DNA of 64,000 nucleotides from Rhodeus uyekii (taxonomy: Eukaryota > Chordata > Actinopteri > Cypriniformes > Acheilognathidae), in assembly GCA_037043235.1 (NCBI GenBank), contig JAWRVZ010000042.1:790501-854500 (forward strand). Reading direction: 5' to 3'. The translations under genes and the position numbers were made by a program. Of this stretch, positions 50,166-62,412 are shown in pieces. Position 1 is the first letter of the stretch; every line of letters starts with the position of its first letter. Under the pieces are notes generated by a model that ran no database searches, was not told the origin of the DNA, and saw only the letters and a list, made by a program, of their open reading frames with translations.

Positions 50166-51176
50166 CCGTTGTTTTCACGTGACGTCATCGAAACTTGCGT
50201 ACCGGCATATCCGCCATTTTGATTCCCTATGCAAAGCAACGACAAAGCTTGTATATTCAAAACGTATGCTCACAAATGCCTATCTGTGGAATTTTTGGAT
50301 GTTCAAATAGGCCAGGAGTAAGTACAGATGTAAGATTTTTTAAACTTCCAAAAGTGATAACTGGACAATGTGAAAGAACACGAATTTTGTCAGAAGAAAG
50401 GCGACGTGTATGGAAAGCTGCGATCACAGGGCTGACATTCAGACTGAAGAAAAATGGAATAGGACGATCATATGCGCTAAACATTTTGTAGGGGGTAAGT
50501 TTAAATGTATTGACAATATTTAATATGTTTAGAAGCAGCAATTTATACCAAAAGTAAAAATGTGTTACAGTCGACAGACAATAACCCACCCCACACACTT
50601 TGTCCTAATTAGTAACTTTCCCCAAAATGCTTTCGTAACTCAATAAACTTAACCTTTAGCAGTATTTGACATTCCTTTACCTTTTGTTTATTGTTATAAA
50701 TTGGAAACATATTCAACAATTAAAATAATACAAGTTAAATTCAACCAATTTGTCTAACGTCCTTTATATTGAAATTCGATTCAGCAGTTAAAATAACACC
50801 TAACGTTATATTTTATATCTCCTTTTTAGGCGTTAAAGACACAGCGCAGTGATGAAAACACTATTGTTCATGTTAATTCAGTCCATGGAGAGGTTCATGG
50901 ATGTGAAAGTACAGAGCGTTCTAAAACTGCAGTAACTTGTCCTCATTCCACCGCGTGTATCCATAAACACAACAGAAGTCACTTATGTTAATTGTTTTTT
51001 ATTTACAATCTACAAATATGTAGTATTAGAGTAATAAAGAGTATGATAACAAGTAAAATTAGCGACGATCGTCAATAAGATATACGAGTTGACACTGACA
51101 GTAGGGAATCAAAATGGCGGTGCGCAGTGCATGGTGGGTAACTACGCAGGTTTTGTGACGTCCGTGAAAACAACGG
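50166..51176 (+). mobile_element. THAP-encoding DNA transposon, ISL2EU-like, deleted copy
   Basis: Inverted ends CCGTTGTTTTCACG (left) and CGTGAAAACAACGG (right), each with a nearby TGACGT(C) block, bound 1011 bp. They are flanked by AT (50164-50165 and 51177-51178). A second inner inverted block CCGCCATTTTGATTCCCTA (right copy reversed) reinforces symmetry. The only coding piece is a THAP domain. A THAP transposase with a 2-bp AT duplication suits ISL2EU; P elements also carry THAP but make 8-bp duplications, not seen here. Confidence 0.65.
50276..50494 (+). pseudogene. THAP zinc-finger exon of the transposon, frameshifted
   Basis: ATG at 50276 starts MPICGIFGCSNRPGV, then RFFKLPKVI and LSEERRRVWKAAI, the order of a THAP DNA-binding domain (C2CH zinc module). 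The frame stops at 50489-50491. The last metal ligands (Cys-x2-His followed by Phe) are present but in another frame, so one base is lost around 50470-50473. A donor GGGG|GTAAGT follows at 50494, so the domain was the first coding exon. Non-functional as read, unless the shift is a sequencing error. Confidence 0.75.
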
Positions 51177-51884
51177 ATAGGCTTAGTTATTGTTTTTGTT
51201 AGTTAGTTAGTTGTTGTAAGTCCCCTTTTAAGTAATTTTCAATTGTCATATTTTACAGTATAGTTACTGTACGTTAAGGTTTGTGTCAAAAACCTATTTG
51301 TCTAAAACAAGTTTATAATTGTGTAAGTTTATAATTGTTTTGTAGACAATAAAATCATCATATAGCCCTTAAAATTCGATTACAGAAAATGTTCACTTAA
51401 TTTTAAAATGTCAAATTAAACCATACAGTTCGCCTTTATTAATTTTGTTATTAGTATTTACTCAAACATTTGAATTTAAATGACATATGCAAGTGAGAAG
51501 TAGGGAAGTGAAAGAGACAGAAATGTCGGGTGTAATACCAGTTTTTATCTTACTTTTGTCTAATTGGCAGTTTTGTTTTATTGTTTTTTTAATCTCATCT
51601 TTTGCATTTAAATTCGGTAGGAAATCAAATAAACTGCTGAGCAATAACCACTAATACAACGTTTTTTCCTATACTTTGACAATTTTATGAATTGTACTTC
51701 TGAATTTTATGACAATTTTTAGTTTATGTACTTTTAACTCTTTAAATTATACATTAATATTTGTTTTAATTAACAAATTATACTGTATACAATGTAAAAA
51801 AAAAAGGAGAGAAAAAGATCACAGAATAAGGCAGGAAATACACACTCTCTGTCATAAGTTGTTTAATGTTTTTGATAGAAGTCA

Positions 51885-52150
51885 GTTTTGCTGACCAAGG
51901 CTGCATTTGTTCAATCAAAAACACAGTATTAACAGTAATATTGTGAAATAGTATTACAAAATTTAAATAGCTGTTTTCAATGTGAATACATAGTAAAGTA
52001 AAATGTATTACTGTGATCAAAGCTGAAATATCAGCATCATTACAGTCTTCAGTGTCACATGATCCTTCACAAATCATTCTGATGATTTGATGATCAAGAA
52101 GCATTTATGACTATTATCAATGTTGAAAACAGTTGTGCTGCTTCATATTT
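51885..52150 (+). repeat. Interspersed repeat, second copy of the 8705 family
   Basis: Contains GGCTGCATTTGTTCAATCAA, AACAGTAATATTGTGAAATA, TTACTGTGATCAAAGCTGAA, TCTTCAGTGTCACATGATCC and TGTTGAAAACAGTTGTGCTG. It matches 8705-9100 but with one internal unit. Confidence 0.7.
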
Positions 52151-52424
52151 TGTGAATTACTCGCCACTTCCCTTAGAACTATGTTTTCTCCTACAAATCC
52201 ACTTTGGACTCTCATTTTATCCTAACCTCGTTTTTGGATAACAATGAATCAACGGGTCATGCATAGACTATCTTGCCTCTTTGAATTTAAATTTAGATTT
52301 ATTCCCATTGGTTTCTTAAGTGCACACACTCGGCCGGTCTCAGGCCAGTAAGAGCTGTGTGTGTAAACCTCACTCCCTCGCCTCAAGAGACAAATGGTGC
52401 TCATTGAGGCGGGCTAGAGGCTGC

Positions 52425-52510
52425 GGTTTGTAGCGTCCTTGTTAGCGCGTCCCACTCCCACTCCCTCGCCAGAGACATCATGAGGTTCGAATCCCCTTAG
52501 AGTGGGATGG
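52425..52510 (+). repeat. tRNA-like SINE head
   Basis: A perfect B-box GGTTCGAATCC at 52484-52494 follows an A-box-like TGTAGCGTCCTTGTTAGCGC at about 50 bp. Stems of a true tRNA cannot be drawn, so I read it as a SINE head. Confidence 0.45.
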
Positions 52511-52529
52511 TTAGACCTGAAAAACGTGC

Positions 52530-55500
52530 AGGGGACAAATTCATGCTTTATTAAATGTGTGTGCCCCGTGTATTCTATTCCCATGTTTGTAACGATGTGG
52601 CTTCATCAGTAAATCTGCCAGAAACTTAATCATTATACACTCAGCTTTTGACATCAGTCACTCAGTAACGTCCTCTTGAAGTGGACAGATTGGCAAATTC
52701 TTAACGCTATGCTGTTGGTAGTAACCCATACAAAAATTTGTACTATTCATTTTATGTGTGTATCGAATACTCGTATATAGTTTTAATAATGCAAAAATGT
52801 TCATTAATTTTGCCCAAATGTATAGTATACAATGCCACATAGTGAAATACCTACACACTGCTCTCACAGCACAGGGATGTCAACTATCTTCTAACATCTG
52901 ATGTATTAATGTCATCTGATGTATTAATGTCAATAGTATAGCTTACACTATACTGTTTTTCACCATTCAAACACTAGTAGTTAATTCTATACCCTGGAAA
53001 AGTTCACTTGTCAGTGTAATGATTGACACTCCTTGGTAAGTACATCTTCCAAAGTATCTACATTTTTTTTCTCTTCCACATTTATCTGGTAAAAAAAAAA
53101 AAACCTGTAATGTTTAGTTGCCTTGTTCAGTTTTGACACATCACAAACAAGCATTCAAAGTTGACCCCGAAATATTTGGACGAAATATTGGAATTTTTTT
53201 CCTACTACAACATTTCAGGTGCACAGGTACGTGTCAGTCATCTCTTGTTTCCTTACAATTAATAGAAATATTAAATTATTCAAAGCTTGAGATTTTCTCC
53301 TTTCTTTTTTTTTTAAAGGAATTACACCCATGCCAAAATGCGGTAACTAAAAAAAGCATCTAAGGATGGGAAAAAAACCCTGAAAATGTAAGGAACCTGA
53401 GGAAAGAAATCACAACAACAATCAGGACTGAGATGAGGATTATTAAAATGATGACAATAAGAATGAGGATGAGAAGTAGTTACAATATTTAATCTTGCAG
53501 TGAAGTCATATAATTATTTTTCCTCTCAATCTCTGACAGGATCATAATCTGTTGTAATCTGTCAAGGGGAAGAACATGCAAGTGTTTGTCCTGATCAAGT
53601 CTCTGGTGCAATAGGATCTCAAAGTGCCCAGTCCTTCATGATTCACCTGGAGCAAGTGTCAGTGGAGCAAATGTTTAATGATGATCAGAAGATACCGAGA
53701 AGGCAAGTAGAGAGAAAAAGAGAAGAGACAATGAGGGAAAGAAACATTGGGAAAACCCTGCAACACAGGTTAGTAAGTAAAGAAAAAGGTAAGTCAAGTC
53801 AAGTTTGTTTATAAAGCACAAATTTAAAATAACCATAGTTGAACCAGAGTGGTTTACAGTGAAAAAAAAATCAGGCATTTAAAATAAAAGAAAAAAAATT
53901 GTATATACACATGCATACATAACACCATTAAACCGTACCGCATATCACTCAAAAGCTAGAGAATAAAAAAACAGATTTAAAATCTAGATTAAACTAGATT
54001 TAAAAACATTTAGTGATGAGGACACCCTAATGTCCAAAGGACGACATTCCAAAGACACATTGGGAACAACCAACAAGAGTTTCTCTTCTTTCTTTTTTTT
54101 CGATTCATATTTTTGAATAATTCACGATGCACTGAGGCCATGAAACTTGAACCGCGAAGTGGCGAGGGATTACTGTATGTGGCATTTCATTTAAGCACAT
54201 TTCACAAACGCTGAAAATGACAGTGCTCACACAGTGACTCTTGAATGATACTCAAAACTAAATAAATAAGAAGTTAAACTTTTTCAGAGAATCTGTCATG
54301 CTGCCTGAGCTGCTATCATTGTCCCTGGTGTCTATAGCAGTCTGTTCAATCTACAGTAATCCAAGTGACAAATTGAAATGGCCACAGTCCAAATCTGACC
54401 TGTGGCTCAAGTTCTTCCTCTCTCCCCCGTCAATGTGCTGACAGAATGCTCTTCCAGCAGCTCAAGTCAAAGGTGAATGAATCCGCAGTCTTGATTCATA
54501 ACACTTTTTCTTTTCTAAATAGTTTTACTAAGCAAACTTTCGGTTTGCTGATACACTATCAGGCAGGCAGAAGTATGTAATTGATGGTGCTGCAATGATT
54601 AAGGTGGCTTTTAAAAAAAAAAGTTGCCTAAGTATAAGGGATGAGCGAGTATAGCATTATCTGTTAATCATATGAATTATCTGTATGTGTCACTGACACA
54701 TACATAAAAAACACAAAAAACTGGTTAGAGCCAGCAGGTGGTTAAAAAATGAACAAAAAATCTCCGACAGGCAGAGACGCAACACTAGTCGCATTCTACC
54801 AAGCACCACGTCTGAACAAACCCCACATTTACCAGAACTCTATTGCTTAATAAGTAAGTACTACAAACCAACCAAAATAAAAAACAAACCTGAAGCTGAA
54901 GAAACTTAAACGTTAACGGAAAAGACCCGCAAACCTGAGTGATTGAGCGAGAGACAGAGAGAGAAAGAGAGCTGTTCTCTTCTCAGTGTCTCAACATGTG
55001 AATGAGCAGGGCGGGACAGCAAATCTGTATGTGTAGAGGAGGGGCGCTGTGACTAGCCTATCACAGAATGCAGACAGTCAGCTACCCAATGAGGATTTTT
55101 ATTCAATCCGAGAACAGATATTAACTCGTATTACTCGTATGATACTGGTGCTCTGCAAAAGTGCTTTATCCATACCGGATACTCATTTCAGCCTAGTATC
55201 TGGCTCAACCCTTCTAAGTATAGGGAGATCATCCACCATGAATTTTAGAAACATTGTGCATATGGCCAATATTCGTCAACATGCTTAAAGAGCAGCTCTT
55301 TTTGTTGGCAGCAGTGAATGATCATGTCTCAGTTTAGTTTAGAGGAAAAAATAGTAGTTGTACTTTTGTCCACTTGCAATATTTTGTCAGTATAATTATT
55401 GTGACCATATTGTGTGGCCTTGCCTTAATCTGTCTGTAATGTAGCCAAGATTAGTATTAATAGAGAAAAAGTGAAAAGCGTAGAGAGATAAAGGAGCAAA

Positions 55501-58240
55501 TACAAATCTTGTTAGACTCATTTGGCCTTTATTGCCCCCTTCTGATGTTCAAGCTACAGCTTCCTTCTCATATATTTTCAATGCCCAAGGGGACAAGATT
55601 TCTCAATCAGCTTTTTCAACCATAAGGCTGACCTTTTTTCTGCTCAGACAGCCTCATCGTTCATTAGTCCTGCTTGGCAGTTGCTATAATGAATAAAGTG
55701 CCCCAGTGTCCTGTCAGGCTCTAAACCATCACCGCAGACAAAATGATTCTAAGAGGATACGTTCTGCTTATCATTTGGCTATTTCTTACAGTAACAGTAG
55801 ATGGGATTTATTTTAAGGACCTGGGTATCTCATCTCACATATGCAGTGTATATGCAGAACAAGGCTTTTTTCCCTTTTTTTTTTTTTTAATTGTTTTAGT
55901 ACATCAATCAGAATAGTCTTTATTGTAATAATTCGTCTTCGGTTACACTTTTGTTATTTTGTTTTTAATCCAAACTACCCTTTCACTAGGGATGTGTGGC
56001 TAATCTTACTCTTAATGCATTGCCAAGTATTATCGAGGCTAGTATTATTGGTGTCGATACCAATACTGATATCTACTCAATAGATTGTTTTTCTTACATT
56101 TCTGTAATTACAATTATTTAAAAGCCGTAGCAGTTCAGGAAAGAAATGTTTTCATGCTAAATAACTGGATGCATTGAATTACCTATACCATCACTAGTTT
56201 AAACAAAATTGTGATCGATATTATACATCTGAAGATTAGTTGTGTTCTATTTATTTATTTGAACGTTTTGGAGGCTTCTTAACGGTGTGACATACGCTTG
56301 TTTTTACTGTTTGCTTCAATTTGTTCTAATGTAGAGTTAGCTGTCACTTTTTGTGGCTGGAATATTGTGCTGCAACTAAGTGTATTTTGATTGCTGTGTC
56401 CAGGTCACGTATTTCCGGTGCCACTGCCATGCTTACAGAGCTTTCTCCAGATATTTAGAACAAAGAAATATAATTTTTTTTTAAATGAAACATTTATTGT
56501 TACATCTTTTGCTACTAGGTCACTGCAAGCTTCCGACTGTTCATTAAAACTTTTTGCAGAGTCTTCTGTACCACATCTTAATTTATCCTAATTGAACCAT
56601 GTCCTAGCAAATTTGTAATTAAAACGCTAAACAAAGCGAGTCGGCCATCTCTGTTGTCGCCCTAAGGCCGTCTCATCTTAGTTTTCATGCCTTTAAATGT
56701 CAGTGCCGAAGAACTCCTTTTAAAAATTGAAAAAGTCCATTACCAGTGACATTTCAACATGTATGTGCAAAACATTCAGAACAGATGAGTCTGTCTAAAT
56801 ATATTCAAACCTCAACAGATCTATTATTTTTGGGGTAGTATATCAAGTTGTGTAATTTGAGGGAATTTTTTCTTTGTTCCTAACATCACTGTAACCCATA
56901 TGGCTGGTGTCATGTCCGCAGTTACAATTCTGCCTTGTTTGGGGGCACCAGGATGATTTATGTACGGACAGAAAGTTTGAAATATTGGATGTGAATCCTT
57001 CTTCATACACTACCAGTTTCTGGCAAGAACTGATAAACAAGTTGTTATGTGATGTCAAATACATTTTTAGTATTTATTTTTAAATTAGGGCAGAAATCCG
57101 TGGAGTTTAATTATCGAGCACTATGTCAAGGATAGCGTTAGTTTGATGTTCAGTGCTACAGGTTTGCTGCCTTTCTTTAAATGGATTCTGTTACACAACT
57201 GCTGAATGACCTTCTGTCTTGACTGATTAAGGCCCAAGCAATTAGCAAATCTCTTTCTGTAAACATTATTCTGCACAGCATGGATAACAGATTTGAGTCG
57301 TGCAATGCATTTCTTTATAATCCCCATTCATAGAATCAAGACTGGTGGTTCTAATGAGTTGTCGGAAGCTTTGGAAACTAGGATCTGAAACCTTTGTCAG
57401 CTTCAGGGTCTTGATCGACTCAATTAAAAAGGAGACTTCAGGCAAACATACAAGCATGCTTTCTTTATTCAGATGACTGGCAGCCAATTACTGTAAAAAT
57501 ACAGAATCTATAGATTTAACAATACAATTTATATGTTATGAAAGGGAGCCATTTACCAAGTGCTATTTCCTGTCATGATGATATTACTTTTTCATATAAC
57601 CCAGTATCTGATCCTGTATGTTATTACAAGAATTTTAAACTCTACTGGATTTGTATCGTTCAGCCTCGTTCTGAATCTCATGGCAGATTCAGTCAAGAAT
57701 CTCTCCAGAGACACTTGAGATGAGATGCAAACACAAGTGACAAGCCTGAGCGTAGCTACTGTAGCACAATGTTTGATAAATGGATAAAACAAGCACATCT
57801 GAAATCACTCAGATATGATCCTCCAAGGAATATCACAGATCGGTTAATTCTAGTTTTTTAAATCTCCCACAGCATGATTCTCTGAGGGAGGCCAGCATTG
57901 TCTTGTGTGGAAAGTGCAGAGGTCATAGGTCACAAATTTGCAACAACAACATGAGTAAAGCTTTATAGGATGCTTCAATTTATGCATGTTTTAAACCTCT
58001 TTCTGTTTGACTGATGGATCCCAATTTCATATGTGGATTTCCTTTTCACCTCACATTTAAAAATAACAGCCTTAAAAATCTAAAAGCTTTTTTCATGTGT
58101 AACAGCACATTGTGACTTAATATCTGACAGAGTTTACGCAAAGTGTGATATGCTGTTTTGGGGTCTTGAAACAAATTGATTTCTAGTGAATCACTGGCCT
58201 GTTCCTGCTTCACCTTCCTAACTGTTTTCAGTAACTGGGT
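52530..58240. other. Intergenic, nothing firm
   Basis: AT-rich DNA without a supportable exon. 53790-54060 (AAGTCAAGTCAAGTTTGTTTAT) and 54640-55200 (GGGATGAGCGAGTATAGC and ACTCGTATGATACTGG) look like dispersed repeats. No full element boundaries could be fixed. Confidence 0.4.
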
Positions 58241-58393
58241 TTCCCTATCAGTCAGTCACGTTCGACGTTACGTCGGACTGACGTCATGGGGTCTCGCTTG
58301 GGAGCCCAATCACCTCCCAGTGTAACTAAACGCGCCAATGAACATTGGCTAGTGAAATTTGCATGCCGAGTCCCGCCCCGTCCGGCTTCCGGG

Positions 58394-58401
58394 TATAAAT
58401 A
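58394..58401 (+). promoter_or_regulatory. TATA box of the DIRS element
   Basis: TATAAATA embedded in GC-rich sequence, 234 bp before the gag-like ATG. Transcription would be expected to begin about 58425. The start is inferred from spacing only. Confidence 0.55.
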
Positions 58402-58634
58402 GGACCGGCATCGCTCATTTCATTCATACTTTTGCTTCGGAGCCGAGCGGTTGTAATCAGCCGCTCCTTTCTGATCACCTGACAAAAAGAGCGTCTTTGA
58501 TTCGACTGGAAGATACGGTGCTTCAGCGGTGGTGCGCGTGTCCCAGCTGTCGTGTCACCCCCCTGTGCCTCGGTCGGAAAAAAGAGCAGTTTCCTCTAAA
58601 AGAGCAAACGCGGACGATCAGCGTCTTTTTCAAG

Positions 58635-60102
58635 ATGCCTTTTCGTCCGTGTGTTTCTGGATGCGGTCGTTTCCTAACCTCATCTGACGGCCATGAGCGC
58701 TGTTTCTCGTGTCTGGGCAGACAGCACGCTGAGAGAGCGCTTGTGGATGCGTCATGCTCTCTCTGTGGGCGCATGACCATGTCGGTGTTGCGGTCGCGGC
58801 TCACCCTCTTTGATACGGAGGTTCGAGCGCCCTCTGCTGCTACCCATATCCCCTCTGCTTCTCATGGTAGAGCTGAGGAGTTGGTTAGCACTCTGGGTGA
58901 CCTGAGGGTTACAGTGGGAGCTTCTTCGTCAGGCCAGCCCTCACGAACCTCCCACTCCTCTTGCACACCGTGTGCCGTCGAGTTGCCAGGCGAGACGCCA
59001 GGTCCTTCAAGGGAGGTACCTCGGGTCTCGTTTGGTGCTCTGGATGAGCACCGGATGTCGATCGCTGCATCGGAGAGTGGGCTGTCATCTTCGAGTGAGG
59101 AAGCCGAGCAGCCCCCCTCGGGGGGTCGCTGCTCGTGTGGAATCAGATAAGGAGATGATGGCCATGCTTTCCCGGGCTGCCGCGGGTATTGGGCTTGAGT
59201 GGAACCCTCCACCGTCGCCCGAGCGCTCGCGGCTGGACGATTGGTTTCTGGGTGCGGAGCGCGGCTCACAGCCTCGCTCCGCCCCAGTGCCTTTCTTCCC
59301 GGAAGTGCACGAGGAGGTCAGTAAGTCGTAAAAGGCACCTTTTACTGCTCGAAGCCGCTCTCTGACCTCCTCCGCTCTCACTACCCTCGATGGCGGGGCT
59401 GCCAAGGGTTACGCGGACGTTCCCCAGGTGGAGCGTGCAGTTGCAGTGCACTTGTGCCCGCAAAATGCTGCCACCTGGCGTAATCGTCCGCGCCTCCCGT
59501 CCAAGGCGGGTAAGTCGACAGCAGCCCTGGCTGCCAAGGCTTACAGCGCCGCTGGACAGGCAGCTTCCGTCCTGCATGCCATGGCCATCCTGCAGGTCTA
59601 TCAGGCAAAAGCTCTTAAAGAGCTGCACGAGGGTAGGTCTGAGCCGGGGTTGATGCAGGAACTGCGCACAGCGACCGACTTCGCCCTCCGGGCGACTAAG
59701 GTCACGGCGCGGGCCCTCGGCCAGACGATGTCCACACTCGTGGTCCAGGAGCGCCATCTCGGGCTGGACCTGGCTGAGATGAAGGATGCCGACAAAGTTC
59801 GCTTTCTCGACGCCCCCATCTCCCAGGCTGGCCTCTTCGGCGACACTGTCGTAGATTTTGCACAGCAATTCTCGACGGTGCAGAAGCAGACTGAGGCGAT
59901 AAGTCACATCTTGCCCCGGCGGGAGTCTGCCAAACCGCCGCAGGCTGTTCCTCAGCCTACTCCTCGCCGAGGGCGTCCCCCTGCGGCCGCAAAGGGTCCG
60001 GCCGGACCGGAGGCCTCCCGTCCGGCCCCTCCCCCCCGCAGGAAGGCGACGCAGCCCGTCCAGAGCGCTAAACCCTCCAAGAGAAAATCTAAGCGGTCCT
60101 GA
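58635..60102 (+). pseudogene. DIRS gag-like ORF1, broken
   Basis: The start ATG at 58635 gives MPFRPCVSGCGRFLTSSDGH, followed by Cys pairs (ERCFSCLG, ASCSLCG), the usual start of fish DIRS ORF1. The frame closes at 59150, but the homologous protein continues in another frame from about 59120, so there is a frameshift at the C/G homopolymers (59115-59127). That second frame meets TAA at 59329-59331 and continues after it to a TGA at 60100-60102, with AVHLCPQNAATWR and a basic Pro-rich end (RRGRPPAAAK, KPSKRKSKRS). The product presumably packaged the RNA. As it stands no full protein can be made. Confidence 0.85.
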
Positions 60103-60118
60103 GACGGGCGACCCAGAG

Positions 60119-62412
60119 GTGGCAGGAGCTGCTCGTTTCCAGGAGCTGGTAAAGGCACCACTCCTTCCCCCGGAGGAGGGCCGGGTGGAGAATCTTTTGT
60201 TTCCTTCTGTTCCGCCACTGGCCCCAGGGCCAGTGGTACCCACATTTTCAATAAAAGAGCAGTTTCCTCCATCTCTGGGTCATACTCGGTCCAAGCTGAC
60301 AGTGAGCGACGCGTTGCTTCCTCTCTCTCAGCCGACCTCTCTTTCGCCACGGATGGGGAGTGGGCAGCCCCAGGACGCGCTGCTTCCATGCCCCTCATGG
60401 GGACTATGGAGCCAGGTAAGTGCACCACACTCACCGCCTCGACTCCGGAACGCCATGCCTCCTGGGTTGGGCCTCAAATCTCCCTGCTGCCCCCCCCCCC
60501 CCCCCGCGGGTTCGTCGGTCGTCCCTTTGGTGCCTCTCGAACGGAGTTTGGGGGCTTGGTTAGCGCTTCCTACTCCGTCTCGTTGGCTCATTCGGACAAT
60601 CCGACTCGGCTATGCGATTCAGTTCGCCAGGCGGCCCCCTAGGTTCAGCGGCGTTCTGACTACCTCAGTGGCAGGCAAGGACGCCCCTGTACTTCGGGAG
60701 GAGATCGCTGTCCTCTTGGCGAAGGGCGCGATCGAGCCTGTCCCTCCAGCTGAGATGGAGTCGGGGTTTTACAGCCCCTACTTCATCGTTCCCAAGAAAG
60801 GCGGGGGGTTACGGCCTATCCTGGACCTGCGTGTCTTGAACCGGACCCTACACAGGCTTCCGTTCAAAATGTTGACGCAGAGACGCATCCTCACGTGCGT
60901 CCGCTCCCAGGACTGGTTTGCAGCAATCGACCTGAAGGACGCGTACTTTCATGTCTCGATACTCCCTCGTCACAGACCGTTCCTTCGCTTTGCGTTCGAG
61001 GGTCAGGCATACCAGTACAAGGTCCTCCCCTTTGGGCTGTCCCTGTCTCCCCGCGTCTTCACCAAGGTCGCGGAGGCTGCCCTTTCCCCCCTCAGGGAAG
61101 TGGGAGTCCGCATCCTGAATTATCTCGACAACTGGCTCATTTTGGCACAGTCGCGGGATCAGGTGTGCGAGCACAGGGACTTGGTGCTCAGACACCTCAA
61201 CCATTGGGGCTTCGGGTCAACTGGGAGAAGAGCAAGCTCTCCCCTGCGCAGAGCATCTCTTTTCTCGGGTTGGAGTTGGACTCGGTCTCCATGTCAGCAC
61301 GTCTCACCAACGAACGTGCACAGTCAGTGTTGAACTGCCTGAAAGTGGTCAGGCGGAAAACAGTGGTCCCACTGAAACAGTTTCAGAGGCTCCTGGGGCA
61401 TATGTCATCCGCAGCCGCTGTAACGCCGCTCGGGTTGATGCATATGAGACCACTTCAACACTGGTTACGGGACCGAGTCCCGAGGTGGGCTTGGCACCAG
61501 GGCACATTCCGTGTGGTAATCACACCGGCTTGTCGCCAGACGTTCGGCCCTTGGTCGGACCATGCTTTTCTAAGGCCTGGAGTTCCCCTAGGGCAAGTGT
61601 CCAGGCATGTTGTTGTTACAACAGATGCCTCCACCATGGGCTGGGGTGCCGTGTGCATCGGGCATGCTGCCTCGGGCTCCTGGACAGGACCCTGGCGGCA
61701 GTGGCATATCAACTGCCTCGAGTTGCTAGCGGTACACCTTGCACTGCGCCGGTTCCGACCGTTGCTGCAGGGCAAGCATGTACTGGTCCGCACGGACAAC
61801 ACATCGACCGTGGCGTACATCAACCATCAGGGTGGTCTACGCTCCCGTCGCATGTCGCAACTTGCCCGCCACCTCCTCCTCTGGAGTCAGCAGCGGCTCA
61901 GGTCGCTGCATGCCATCTACATTCCGGGCGAGCTCAATCGTGCAACCGCCGCGCTCTCACGACAGCTCACATTCCCGGGAGAGTGGAGACTCCACCCCCA
62001 GGCGGTTCAGCTGATCTGGAGTCGATTCGGGGAAGCGCAGGTAGACCTGTTCGCGTCCCGGGAATCCTCCCACTGCCAGTTGTTTTTTCCCCTGACCGAC
62101 GGAACCCTCGGCTCGGATGCACTGGCACACAGCTGGCCCCGGGGCCTACGCAAATATGCGTTCCCCCCAGTGAGCCTTCTTGCACAGACCCTGTGCAAGG
62201 TCAGGGAGGACGAGGAGCAGGTCCTGCTAGTTGCGCCATACTGGCCCAACCGGACCTGGTTTCCAGAACTCTCACTCCTCGCGACAGCCCCTCCCTGGCC
62301 CATTCCCTTGAGGAAGGACCTGCTTTCTCAGGGACAGGGCACCATTTGGCACCCGCGTCCAGATCTTTGGAACCTCCACGTGTGGTCCCTGGATGGGACG
62401 TGGAAGACTTAA
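60119..62412 (+). pseudogene. DIRS reverse transcriptase-RNase H, broken
   Basis: The first frame (60119-61333) carries the RT fingers and palm: FIVPKKGGGLRPILDLRVLN, AIDLKDAYFHV, LPFGLSLSPRVF and the active-site box YLDN at 61121-61132, where an Asp pair is expected. About 61200-61206 the homology moves to another frame (60895-62412), so one base is lost. This frame has the RNase H residues TTDAS (61624), CLELLAV (61720), RTDNTST (61795). In ATAALSRQ the fourth acid (61948-61950) appears replaced by Ala. The C-terminal part (VDLFASRESSHC, WPRGLRKYAFPP) is the usual DIRS extension. Sixteen C residues lie at 60490-60505. Confidence 0.88.

Noticed and set aside
50276..50494. Host THAP-domain gene
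   Set aside because: The exon lies between inverted ends with an AT duplication and is frameshifted, so a transposon remnant explains it better.
58359..58634. Earlier ATG at 58359 for the DIRS gag-like frame
   Set aside because: It lies upstream of the TATA box, and the recognisable protein starts at 58635.
59266..60243. 325-aa minus-strand frame inside the DIRS element
   Set aside because: Antisense shadow of the GC-rich gag-like and RT frames; no known domain.
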